64,000 bases of DNA from Lateolabrax maculatus (taxonomy: Eukaryota > Chordata > Actinopteri > Acropomatiformes > Lateolabracidae). The stretch is taken from NCBI GenBank assembly GCA_031216445.1, contig CM062196.1, positions 6,458,501 to 6,522,500 on the forward strand. The letters are read 5' to 3'. Under the pieces are notes generated by a model. It was not told the DNA's origin, made no database searches, and saw nothing but the letters and a program-made list of their open reading frames with translations. This document shows, piece by piece, positions 41,301 through 54,000 of this stretch. The stretch's first letter is position 1, and the number at the start of each line of letters is the position of its first letter. Both the position numbers and the translations under genes were made by a program.

Positions 41301-43238
41301 TTGCACAGCAATCTGTGCAAAGATAAATATTTGCCACCTTTTTCTGCAGTCCTCACTAATGAAAAGTTTGCAGCCAGCTGCCTCTGCTCTCCCTGGAGTG
41401 TCAAGGGAAGGATGTTGTGTGGGGAGGGGGTTGCCCAGCCACTATATAGGACACAGACATGGTCTGTACCCCACATTGGCCTGGGCAAACACTCCAAGTA
41501 GTGGTATGAATAAAAATAAAATCAAAGCTGCACCAGGCAAGGTTGTTACTGAGGAATCCTGAAGTGAAGATGCAACTGTAGCTCTCTCGCTGCTCCTTCA
41601 ATAAGTCTATGTGAATTCTGGTCTCCCCATTCTCAGTCGGTTACAGCTGGCTTTAGTGATAACGACGCTGTCTGTCAACAACCATTTAAACACCTGCTGA
41701 TAACGTTTCCAGCTACTGACAAATTAGAGCTTCGGATGTGTGCTGATGTTGTGATAAAAGTTGATATATATTTTACATCTTACAGAATTCCAGTGCTGTT
41801 GGTACTGAAAAACAGTATATGTATCCATTTAAAAGGATACAGGGGTACCTGTAGACCTAAATAAGGTTAGAAACTATAATCAGAGCATTATCTACATTGT
41901 AATGTTCTATAATAAACATAGCCTCTTGCTCTGGCAGTGTTAATGCCTTGCAACTTCCCCTTAAATTGGGAATGGAACCTTTAACTGATTGAGTTACACA
42001 GCAAATGAACTTTTTATGTGGGGAAAAAGAGAGAGAAAAGAGTGTTATTAGTGATTACCGCCATCGGTCTTAGGTTGAGTCATTAGAGGGTGAACTGGTC
42101 TAATAATGAGAGCGCTTAAAGCAGAAAACAGGCCCTCACTCTTAAGCTAAGTGGCATAAAAACCACCATTGATTGCTTCATGTCTCTGTGTGTGAATCTT
42201 TATTACTGTTAGGCATAGCAAACAGGCTAAGGCATTTATTTGATGGGAGGATAGGCAAGTAGAGGAGGAAGAAAGATATATGGATGGATGAATTGTATGA
42301 ATATCTTTCTGCTCACTGAAGTAGTTCAGAGATGCATCCGCACTGTTGATTGCGGCACATGTTATAGCGTGTCAAAGGAGACAAAGAGGAAGAGACAGAC
42401 AGTGTTGATAGGATTATTGTTTATGTCGTGGTGTGTTTATTCAGAGGCACAAATAGGGATGGGACAATAAATGCAGAGATGTCTGCTTCGTGAAGCTGAC
42501 ATAATGTGGACTTAATGAATCTGCATTTGCCTGTGGACACACATACAGTATGTACACCCAATCACACATGTGCATGGCCACAGACATCAGCATATATACA
42601 TATACACTTCGGATTCTGGCCACACAATTGCACATGTAGTTTTTTGAGTCACATCAGCGTTTGTACACAGATACAATTCCACTGTGACTGACTGGCCAGG
42701 AGGAATGTGCCGAGTGCCAATATCATTTGCACATATTGAAGTTCAGGCTGCGAAATGCCAGGCTGTTATTTGCGCTTAAATCTCAGAGGCACACAGCAAA
42801 CACAATGTCATCCTCAAATTACATGAATGCCATATTTAACTTTTTTCTTTATTTCCCACTTGTGTTTCTTATAGTTGGTGCAAGTTGAGCCTATGCAGAT
42901 AATTGTTAAATGTGCTTTGAGTTCTCCAATGTACAAAGAGTGCAATTAATTCTAATCCTAACACGTGGTTTTAGACTCTGCAGATTAATTTCAGAGTAAT
43001 ATGCAGCTCTTACTCTAGCAATGCTAATTAAAAGTAAAGTCCCAGGATGGAGTCATAATGCAGTCACTCTTCTAAGCTGGTATTTGTGTGAACGTGAGCG
43101 TGTTTGTATTAGTACATGGCAGCGTCCATTAAGTCCCTCGAAGAAAGCCTTCCCCTACACTAATTGCATTCATTGTTTTTGAGTTTACACCTTAATGGGT
43201 GTGATGCCACTCACTGAGTCTTCAACTGAGTTATTATT

Positions 43239-43297
<59 letters not shown>

Positions 43298-43310
43298 TAG
43301 AGAGAGAGAT

Positions 43311-43347
<37 letters not shown>

Positions 43348-43354
43348 GAGAGAT

Positions 43355-43404
<50 letters not shown>

Positions 43405-45725
43405 ATAGGCGGAACAGGCTGCCTAGGGAGGCCAGGCCATGTTGACTTTCTCGAAAAAGAGAGGTTGAGACAGAATCTCACTTCATACTATACTGTGAGA
43501 AATATGAGGATTTGAGGGAGGTTTTATTTGAAAATTTGAATAATATGTATCCCGAGTTTATCCTACTCCCCAATCCTTAGAAAGTTCCCTATGTATGTGG
43601 GGAAAAAGTCGGTGTGCAATATTAGCTGCAAAATATGTTGATCGTTGTCATACAGAAACAGAAACAAGCTTCGTAATAAATGTTTCCAAACGATTACATC
43701 TGTAAAACTATTTATATTCATTGTTAATGCTTTTTATTATATTGTGAGTGGGAGTGTGGGCTATTACTGTATGTATGAGAACGATGGAGAGAAGAAAGGG
43801 TCATATGAGAATACCCAATCCAAACAGACAGCAGTTTCTGAGGCATTTCTTGACCAATTTCGTCGCCTGTCATTCAATAAGGACAAGGGCAAGAGAGAGA
43901 AAACAGATGGAAATATGAATGCATACATGAAGTAAAATAACACCTGTCCCAATTTTTTAAAATTGAAGCAAGTCATTACATAAAGAGAATAACCGCAGCA
44001 ACATTTCTGGAAATTCTTTTTTTGTGCCAGTGTCCAAATTTTTATTATATTATAAAGTAGCACCAGTGGTTTTGGTGCCAAAAATTGGGTATACTGAAAT
44101 ATTTAATGAAAATAGGTAGCTTGTTCATGACAGTTGACGACTTAGCCCTTTAAGGTATTCAAATAAAAGTGTATGAAATGTACAGACAGGAGGGGGGATA
44201 AGGAAGAGAAAGATGTGACAGCATGGAATACATTACGGGTACACACACACAAACTGGTTGATACAAGCAGGATACGCTGTCACAATGATGCAGAGGAAGT
44301 TTACAAACTGCCTGTGGACCAAAGTCTTGCTTTCTTTTTTTGGTTTTGTTGCCTTCTCTAGTTCGTTGTTCTCTGTCTCATCTACAGTGTACTGCAGGCT
44401 TAACAGCAATGCCAAGAGCAGTTTTTGCCATACTTGACAGTTTGAGCACACACTTTTCAAAATGGGTTTAAAGCAGGGGTCAGATTTTCCCCATTGTCAA
44501 AAGATTTTGCCATGGGACATAAGATGTTGTGGAACACTGTTAAACCTCATCTCAAAGGTTTTTCCTGCAGTTTTAATGGACAAGCACATAACAGTTTATT
44601 ATCTGTTTCCGCCTGCAGGAATATTGCTAATATTAATCCAGTATACAAATTTGCAGGTTAGGGTTAGGGTTAGGGTTATATTATTGAGTTTCTTTCTTTT
44701 ATTTTCAGTGACCTACGAAGCTTTATAATGGTCACAACTTTAAAATGCATTTTTTCCACTTTTTCTTAAAAGAATAAAACCCACAGAAATAATGAAACAT
44801 TATATAACTTGCCTTTTCATGAGGAATGCCACCAAGAAGGATGACTTTTTGACATTTGCCTCTAGTTGTTGACAGAAGGCTCCCTGCTGCAGCATCTATT
44901 CATCATTATACTGTATAGCATGGTCTGTATGTATTAACGAGCATGGCTGACCTAGTCGTGTGTGTCTACTTCCAAACATAGCATTATCCTAATAACCTCA
45001 TCCAGTGTGGGTCCATTCACATTGTCTGCAAGTAAACATCCCCATCATCCTGCAGAATTTCATACCTTCATGTCTGACCTTTCCATCTGTCTTTATGCTG
45101 AATCTTTCCACTTACTTTGCATTTCTCCACAACATAAACGTCTGATTTGGTGTGAATCAAATCAATGCTCCTGCAGTGCCTGACGGCATTTCCCCAGCCC
45201 ATATTTATCTTTTCACTGCATTATCTTAATTGGCTAACGGGGCAGAACGGCCCTGAACTGGCAGTACAGATTAAAATATATCTAGGGGACCCTGTTCTTG
45301 TTAAGAAAGCTGACTGTTGCTCTGCTGGGATCTAATGAGGAGAGACAATATTGCACTTTTTGATGACATCTCTAGTGCCATGGCCTGAAGAAAACAGGGA
45401 CTCAGCTTTTTTTTTGCCTTGAGGAGGACATATTGCTGCGACAACAGTGATGATAAGAGATGTTGTCTTGAAAAAGTGAGTCAGGGGGATTGATGAAAGA
45501 GAAGTTAGATCTATCTCTGTCCTTATTATACATACTTCAAAATGTTGTTACTCTCTTTTTCTCATCCTGTCTTTCTTGCTTCCCTCCCTCTCTCTCTTTC
45601 ACTCCACCCACCTGACTTTCTTTACCCTGCTGTCAGTTGATCTGTTGATGTCTTTTCCTTCTGGCTCCCTACCATAATTACACCATCTCACTCTTCATTT
45701 CTCCATGACTCTACTTGCATCCATC

Positions 45726-45778
<53 letters not shown>

Positions 45779-48052
45779 ACAGCAGGTAAAATTGATACAA
45801 ACCTAGTAGTCAGAGGAAAATGATTGGATCCAAACAGTAGTAGAAATGTAATATTTTCTCCCGGTGCAGTAGCCCGTATTAAACCAGGGCTGAGGAAACC
45901 TATTGAGGGATGGTTGGCTGGTTGGCTGTTGCCTGCCTTTGTCTCTTTACGTGGCATTTCTGCTTTACTGGACAGTGTGGGGTGGAGAGTAACATGACAG
46001 CTAGAGGAGAGAAGTGAGGATGAATGAAAAAGAAGTTGAAATGGGTCGGTATCTGTGCGAAAGAGAGCACAAGATAAAGATAGAGAGAGAAAACAGGCAG
46101 ACAAACAGAAAGCCAGGGCAAAACAGTACTTTTGAGCCAAAATAAAGGGAAATTATTGGATTTGATTAGTATTATTTGATGAATGATGTAGATAGTTTAG
46201 GAGTACATTTGATGGATTTGTAAGTGTATATAGAGTTTGTATGTGGTGTTACAAAATAATACAAACCAAAATATTTTTTGTCTCTGTGTACTAAAGATGA
46301 TTTTGACCTTGTCAACTGCATGAGAATTATTCAAATGCTTGAGTCATTCTCACCTTCAGCCTGCTGAAAAATGTGCCTTAGGTTACTGATGTGCCAGCAA
46401 ACAGCACGTACTGTACATATGTTAGGAAGAGAACCAAAAAAACACCAAAAAAACACACTTTTTGTACTAAAAATAGAACAGTGTGTCATGTCTACTTGTG
46501 GGGCTACTTTATCTACCTGCACATTGTGCTTCATTACTTTATCCTGCAGCAGGACACACACTCTCTCTCACACACACACAAGAACACACATTCAAAGACA
46601 ATGCTTTTTTAATGGATGTGTCCTTTTTAAGCCTTCTTTGCTTTCAGTGTGAGCCACCTCACATAATGTCTGTGTAACTTTTCTGAAGAGCATAATTGTG
46701 TGAATAATTAAGTGAACAGCATTATGTTGCACTGAAGTGTGCGTGTGTGTGTGTGTGTACAGAATATATTTTCCTTTTTAAAAGGTTTATTTGAATGATT
46801 TATTTATGCTCACATCATCAAAAATGCATGCTTTAATGACCTAAATAGTACAAATGCAAAACAAGACCTCAGTTATCTTACATTATGTTCCCTCTCGGGA
46901 ATAAGAATCAACAACTCAACAGCATCCATGGTATCTTTATGTAGGAACAGTACTGCCAAAGTACATGTCCTAGGGGAAAGATTTGCTGCTTTTAGTAGTG
47001 CAACCAGACCACCATTATGACACTACTGTGTACACAGTCAAAGTAGACAAAGACATAAGACAAATACATACATAACCAACCTTAAATAGGTGTACAATTG
47101 TCATTGGATAGTTGATTGTTCAAGATAACAACTTATGTGTCATGTGTTACAACAATGAAGCACATGACAGCATGTTATTACATCAGACTGTACAGACTGT
47201 CAATGTGACCTTGACTGTCTCAGGCTCAGGAACACTGTGGATTGCACATTAGCAAAGGTGCAGATATGCAGGTTCACCTTTCAAATACAGGTTAGGGATG
47301 TGTTCTACAATGTATGTATCATTGCCAAGGTCAGCAAATGTTTCCTTGTCACACAAACACTAGCACACTTATGATTGACAATATTGCAAATGGCCCATGT
47401 CTAGTAGAGAGTGGGTTGAGAATGATAAATGTACTCTTTTGGGATTACAATAGAAGGTTAATGGCCGTCAAGGGTCTCCACCCGCCTCCTGAGCTTTGTG
47501 GCCAAACTGTCCAATCTTGCATATGTCAAATAGTAAATAAATAGCAGAAATGTTTTTTTTTTTTTTTTTTCAAGATACATGCTTATAAATGATGACATGA
47601 ATGCCTTTACCTCTCCATCAGGAAAGAGTCCGTACCTGATGTTCACCAACCGCCACGAGATCCGTCGCATTGACCTGCTGAAGAGTGAATACACACAAGT
47701 GGTTCCCACGCTGAAGAACGCAGTGGCCCTGGATGTAGACGTGTCCACCAACAAGATGTTCTGGTGTGATCTCTATCATCGTAAAATATACAGGTATACA
47801 CACACACACACACACAATGTACAGTACAAAAAATTAATATTTTTAAAGTGAAAAGAAAAGTATTTAATTGGTCTAGGAATGAAGCCTATATAAAACCACG
47901 AATTACACTGTAGACAATTAGGACTTTAGGAGTTTGGATAACGCTCTTTCCTCATTCTTCAGCCCTTCATCAGTCACTCTGTTTCTCCTCTGTCCATCCA
48001 TCTTGTCTGTTTCAACCTGTCACACCTTCTGGTAGCGAGACAGACACCTGGG

Positions 48053-48085
<33 letters not shown>

Positions 48086-51000
48086 AGTCACACCTGGAGG
48101 GCTGTGTCATCCGTCTGACAGTAAAAGGTGGAGCTGTTTGTCCTTCACACACATACAGTATGTGCACACACACAAGTACACATACCGTGGGTATATCAGT
48201 ACTTTGTTCTTGCGTATGTTTGTGCGTGTGTGTGCGTGCGTGGGTGTGTGTCTCACCCTGATGGCTTGCAGGTAGTGGGAGGGACTTTCTATCATCTCAG
48301 CTGAGCCATATGTTCTCTCTAATTTCACTGCCTCAATAATCACCATCATTACTCATCTGCATACACACACACGCACATACATACTTCCACACAAACTAAG
48401 TGATACACTCAAGGGCTTGTGACAGAGAAAGGACAAATGAACTCATTCGTTATGATGAACTCTAGTTTGGAAGCAGCAATAAACACACACACAGGCACTA
48501 ATAACAACAAGTGCATTTTTTTTTACAGTTAAATCTGGAGTCAGTCCTGGTTGTGTTTGCCTCCCTCTCATCCTTTAAAAAGAATATATTTTTATACACC
48601 AAAAAGCATTAAAGTATACCATCAGCACATCGCTTCATGTTATCATTTTAAAGAACTATTATACAATCCAAAACTCTCATTATGCGAGTACCTTTCAGAA
48701 CATCAGCTCCTTTTGATACTATGCTTTGTCAGTTGTGCTTCAGCATGGTTTGAAAATCCCCAGACCTTCTTAAAAGTCACAACACACTCATGGATGTTTC
48801 TTCCAGTTAGAGAGGCAACTGATGATTTCTATTTATCAAGATGGCGACTGAAAAAATGGCCTCAGGAATGGTGACAACTGTGGATGACAGTGACACAGGC
48901 TGGTGTCAGCTAAAATAAATAACAACTCTTAAATCACCGTATCTCTTCGATCTTTGTGAAACCAATGTCACTCACTACTGATTGGTTAGGGCAATCAGTA
49001 GTATCATCGGCAAGCATGAACACAATGTAATGTGAACTAAATTAATTAAGTAAAGCGTAATGTCCATTGATTCGAATTATCCGGCTAACAATCACTTGCC
49101 TTTAAAACTCCCATTTTACCTCCTCTTTAGAGTGCTTCTGGTCTCTATTCGAACATTTTATGGTTATTTCTCACTTCTTTATTACTTGGCTTCTCGTATA
49201 TAATGTTTCAAGAATGCTTTCTTGTTCCACTGTTTCCAGTTGTTTTAAAAAGCCGAATGTCTTCAGTCTTAATAGTAAAGATGTCATTGATCACACCTTT
49301 TACCTAATCATTTTACTTACATTTTACTACAGTGCAGGATTTTTTCCCCATCTACGTAGCGTTTTAACAGATGGAAATAGTTGTGTATTTAAAAGTGATT
49401 CCTCCTCATTGCCCCTCGCCGGGACGGTGTGGTTTTCCAGGCCAATTCATAGTTATTAGCAAGCTACGGGTCGATGACTTGTTAACTTCTCCACGTGATG
49501 GAGATGTCTGTTGCAAACAACAATACAGCCAATTAAAGATGCAATCTGCTCAGTGGTATTGGACTCATTTGTCTCTGTCTTATTCCTTACTCCAGTCTGC
49601 CCTCTATTCATCCCTCCAACCTGTTCATCACAGTCTATCTGCATATTTGTAACTAAAAATAAGCATGTAATGAATAATACCGATACTCTGTGAAAGTATA
49701 TATTAGTAAAGGCAAATGTTGGAGTAATTTTGATATTTTATGCACGATATATCAACAAGACCCTGTACACTAGTATGTGTCCAACAGTTGTTTGTAATCT
49801 ACAATAGACCACTGTTTTGCGCCAGTAACAGGAGGGATTTCATTTACATCCTCTTTGCTCCAGCCCTCATTTTAATTTGCTTCCTGAGTGAGAGACAGGT
49901 GTTGGATCCATGTTATAAACACTGGGACACAAGAGAGAATCCTTAGATTATCTATCACGAGACAGCAGCAGGCTAAATCTCCCCCATAGATGAAGATGTC
50001 TGCAGTGGCAAACAGTGGCACAGCTAATTAACAACACAATCTGCTTCCAAGTCCCTGACTCATCCATCTCCACCTCATCCCTCGCTCCAGCTACCTCACC
50101 AGCTTTCTCCTTTAGTTAAGCTGCTCCTCCCATCTGTACGTCTTCATTCTTGTACGCTTTGCTGAGGTGACGGCGGGGTGTAAATTGGGACATTACGTTC
50201 CCCAACCTTTTAACAAGGTTGTCTTGTACTGTCTTGTTTTATAGCCCTCATGTAGGGAAGACAATAATGTGCTACGTCTGAAGATGTTGAGGAAGGAAGG
50301 GAAAAGAGGAGAGCAGAAATGGGGACAGACGAATGGGCAGACAGCAGGAGGAAAATGGAGAGAGATTGAGAAGACGAGAGACACTGGAAGGGAGAGTGAC
50401 AAAAACAGAGAATGAGGCAGGTTCTTCTGTTAGCTGCTGATAGATAAAGACAGACTCTTTCTCCCTGGGAGGTGCTGTTTGGTGAGAGGCCTGAGGTTGT
50501 TATTGAGGTGTCAGGTTTGGGTGCCCCTGACATCGCATTATCTAGAGTAAAGAATATCTATTCCCCACCATGTGCAACTAGGTATCTAAGGCACGTAGTA
50601 CTCTCAAGTCTCTCTTCACAAGAAAAAGAGACCAGAATAGACAGCAACAAATCCAGCAAAGTAGAAACTTTTCGTTGGATTTTGTGAGGGTTCCTAAATT
50701 ATTGAGTATTTCAAAGTTTCCACAACATTGACTGACACAGCTCTGCTCTACCATCCACCAGTGCTTACATCAACAAGGCCAGTGACTCGTCGCAGCAGGT
50801 GACTCTCATCGACTCGCTCAACTCCCCCGAGGGCCTGGCCGTCGACTGGGTCCACAAGAACATTTACTGGACCGACTCAGGCAACAAGAGCATCTCGGTC
50901 GCCACGGCAGACGGCAGGAAGAGAAAAGTGCTGATAGACACGGAGCTGAGCGAGCCGCGTGCCATCGCAGTGGATCCACACCAGGGGTGAGTGGGAAAAG

Positions 51001-54000
51001 TTTGAGGGGTGGAGGGAGTTATGGACAGATGGACAATGGAGGGAATGGGAGTTGGAGGGTGGCCGGACAAGCCTGTGGGCATCGTTTTCAATCTCTGAAT
51101 AGGGGAAAAGAAAAGAAACATTTTTTCTATAACATACCCACCACCATACCAACGCTGTTTTTGTAGTGCTGCACAGCTTAACAATTATTTGTAGATGGAT
51201 CTGCTTCTTTTTCTTTGTCTTGGATGTCTTGAGTCCCCCAAAGGACCCTTTTCACCACTCTACAAAGCTACAAAGAATGAAATACATGCAAATGAAGCCT
51301 AGCTTTCATGGCCACACACATTTAAAAGTGGTCCAAGTTTCCAGTACCTGCTGTTATGCACAGTATCTACTTTGCTTTAGAGTCTCCAAGGCCTGTGTCA
51401 GAAATAGGACTATTAGATTTTGGCAGACAGGGACATGATAGAGTGCAGTACATTCAGTCACATATTAGTAAGTATAAAATTAGTATAACATTTCACATGA
51501 AAACCTTTTCACTGCTCCTGAAAAGGATCTTTTTTTAAATCTTTTTTTACTGAATTGTACACACCTGTGTCTAACTGGTTGACGTATCTTTCCACAGGTT
51601 TATGTACTGGTCAGACTGGGGAGGTCAGGCCAAAATTGAGAAGTCTGGGCTGAATGGAGTGGATCGACAAGTTCTGGTGTCCGAACACATCGAGTGGCCC
51701 AATGGAATCACCCTGGGTAAGGAAGGACAGAAAACCTTGTGTAACATTGAACATGCAAGCTCATTGAAGAGGGCAGAGAAAACCGTAAGACGATACAGGA
51801 ACAGGTAGATCAATCAACTTTGAAAGCAGTTTTGTAAACAAAGTTATAATGCTGACGTTGCTTTTGGGGAGAGAGAAGAAAATGGTTTGAGTAAATTCCA
51901 CACAAAGAAAGAGACAATAAAAGACAGAGAGAAGGAAAGAAACAAAGACAGACAAACAGCAAGAGCAGAGAGAAGAAAACCGTCTAAGGGAGCTGCAACC
52001 CCCAAGTAGCTCTTATTGTTATAGCTCAGTTTGTGTCTGGCTCTCATCAATCAAGCCAGCGAACACGGGCCTCTGAATTAATAAGCCGGACGCTCTGTGC
52101 TGTCGATACCTCCCGTCATCTCTTTCAACTCCCTCCGCGGCAATAGCCAATTTCTCTCAGCTGCCCTTGCCTGAGGAGAAAGAGAGGCATACAGTTGCCA
52201 CACTCTTTGGAATTGAGGTGTCACTACATCTGTATCAAAACAAATTATTTTTGGGGGTAAGGCGAATGAGAGAGTTGGCTAGACTTGCACTATACTGCTT
52301 TGGAAGAAGGGGTGGATTATTTTCACTTGGTCATGGATTTCATACTGAGCCGCGAACAGAGCAGGTGATTGTCTGAGTCAGGGGAGGTGAAGTTGTGAAT
52401 GAAAATAAATCTGTGGTTTTTCTCTTCTTTTTGGCTTGATGATCTTGAATCAGTTCATTTTTAACTTTAGATGCTAAACTAATGACGATTTAATTCTTTA
52501 GGTTTTTAGTTTTTCAAAGATGTCCCCCTTTTATATAGTTTGATTTAATAGATATAAAGCAGTTTCCGCTGTTTTCTACTTTGTAGAAATTTATTTTGTA
52601 AATTCTTTATTTCATTTGAGAGGAAAGATGTATGAAATTACCTGCAATTCCTTATCCATGCACAACTGGTAAAAGCAAAGTTGTGCTTTATGTCCCTTGC
52701 TGTCAAATTTGCTATGGACATTACTCTGTGGCCCATAGGAGGAGCACCGAAATATGCCCAATAAAGTAAACCGTATTGGGGACCGTTACATGGTGATACA
52801 ATTGTAACACAGCAAAGTGTTCCTTAAAAGTAAGTCCAGCGAGACTAATCAGTTTGCTCAAGGTCACATGTATTTTATCCCCACCAAAGAAGTCAACCGG
52901 CAATATTACAATCACATCTGTGTTTTCTCAGCGCAGGGCCTCAGCCGTCATGTCAAAGAAGATTGATGGTGCAGCTACTGGGCCATTACATTCATATACT
53001 TCTCACCCTAGGCCTTTTCTCTCCGAATGACCTCTCTCCCTCCATTCGTCTCCCTCCTTTTTCCTTTTCTTTCGTTTTGTTCTCTCTTTCTTCCCCCTCC
53101 ATCTTCTCAGACTTGTCTAACAGGCGTCTCTACTGGGTGGACTCCAAGCTGCACCTGCTGTCCAGTGTGGATCTGAATGGAGACAACCGCAAAGTGCTGC
53201 TCTCCTCCCATCACCACTTGGGACACCCCTTCGCCCTCACTGTGTTCGAGGTACAGAAGGATTGAGTTTAAAATACAGCCATAGTATATGTCTAACCAAT
53301 GGTATTGGAGAGCTTTAAATTTCTCGGTATGCTGATAATTTGTGTTATACCAGATGTGACATTGTGACATTTTAGCTCATGCCAGCATGTTGTGAAAAGC
53401 AAGCCACAGAGACTCTTGCTGCTCTCTTGCAAAGTATAATATGCTTTTTTTTTCTTTAGTATTAAGCAACCAAATATCCAGTCTTGGGTATTATAGTTTC
53501 CACCAGAGGTCAAGCGGAGTCTAGCATTTAAGCACTTCAAATATACAAGGACACTGAGGTATTAAAACTCCCTCTTGTTCAGATAGTTATAAAGTATCTT
53601 AATCCGAGAAAATATAAGGCTAAAAAACGTAAAAAATATAAATAAATACAACTAATTCTGGCATGAAGGTAAAATCGATTTCAAACCAGCTTGCTTAAAC
53701 AACAGTAATAAAGCTGAGCACAATATTAAAAGAGAACAAGGCAATGATAACCCTGAAGTATAATTATATATTTCATTTTCATTTTCCCACTTTGGGTCTT
53801 GGCATGGATCTCAAGGTATATGCAAACAGAAAAATAGGCCTGTCCTCGCTTATCTCTGCCTCATGGGTGACACTCTCATATCTTGTTTGCTGATTCCCAT
53901 CTTGGCAGTGTATTTCTAGATTTTTCTGTGAGCCAGATTTAAGCCTTGGAAATGAGTTGTTGCTTTTATGGTGTTATTTATAACTAGAGTTGTTCATATT

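Larger units (their letters stand above)
41061..47621 (+). other. lrp8 intron between EGF-2 and propeller
   Basis: A 6.6-kb intron. It contains a compound GT/GA microsatellite (43241-43402), a decayed retroelement coding remnant (about 43460-43670), an interstitial telomeric repeat (44656-44678), a (TC)n array (45730-45777) and an 18-T run at 47553-47570 shortly before the next exon. No other gene was recognised. Confidence 0.88.
47794..50761 (+). other. lrp8 propeller intron 1
   Basis: A 3.0-kb intron. It contains a CA array right after the donor (about 47797-47815), a GT array at 48055-48084 facing CA-rich sequence near 48147-48182, a perfect 11-bp inverted repeat at 48974-49002, and two diverged copies of a block at about 49497-49640 and 49988-50100. 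No coding exon was recognised. Confidence 0.88.
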
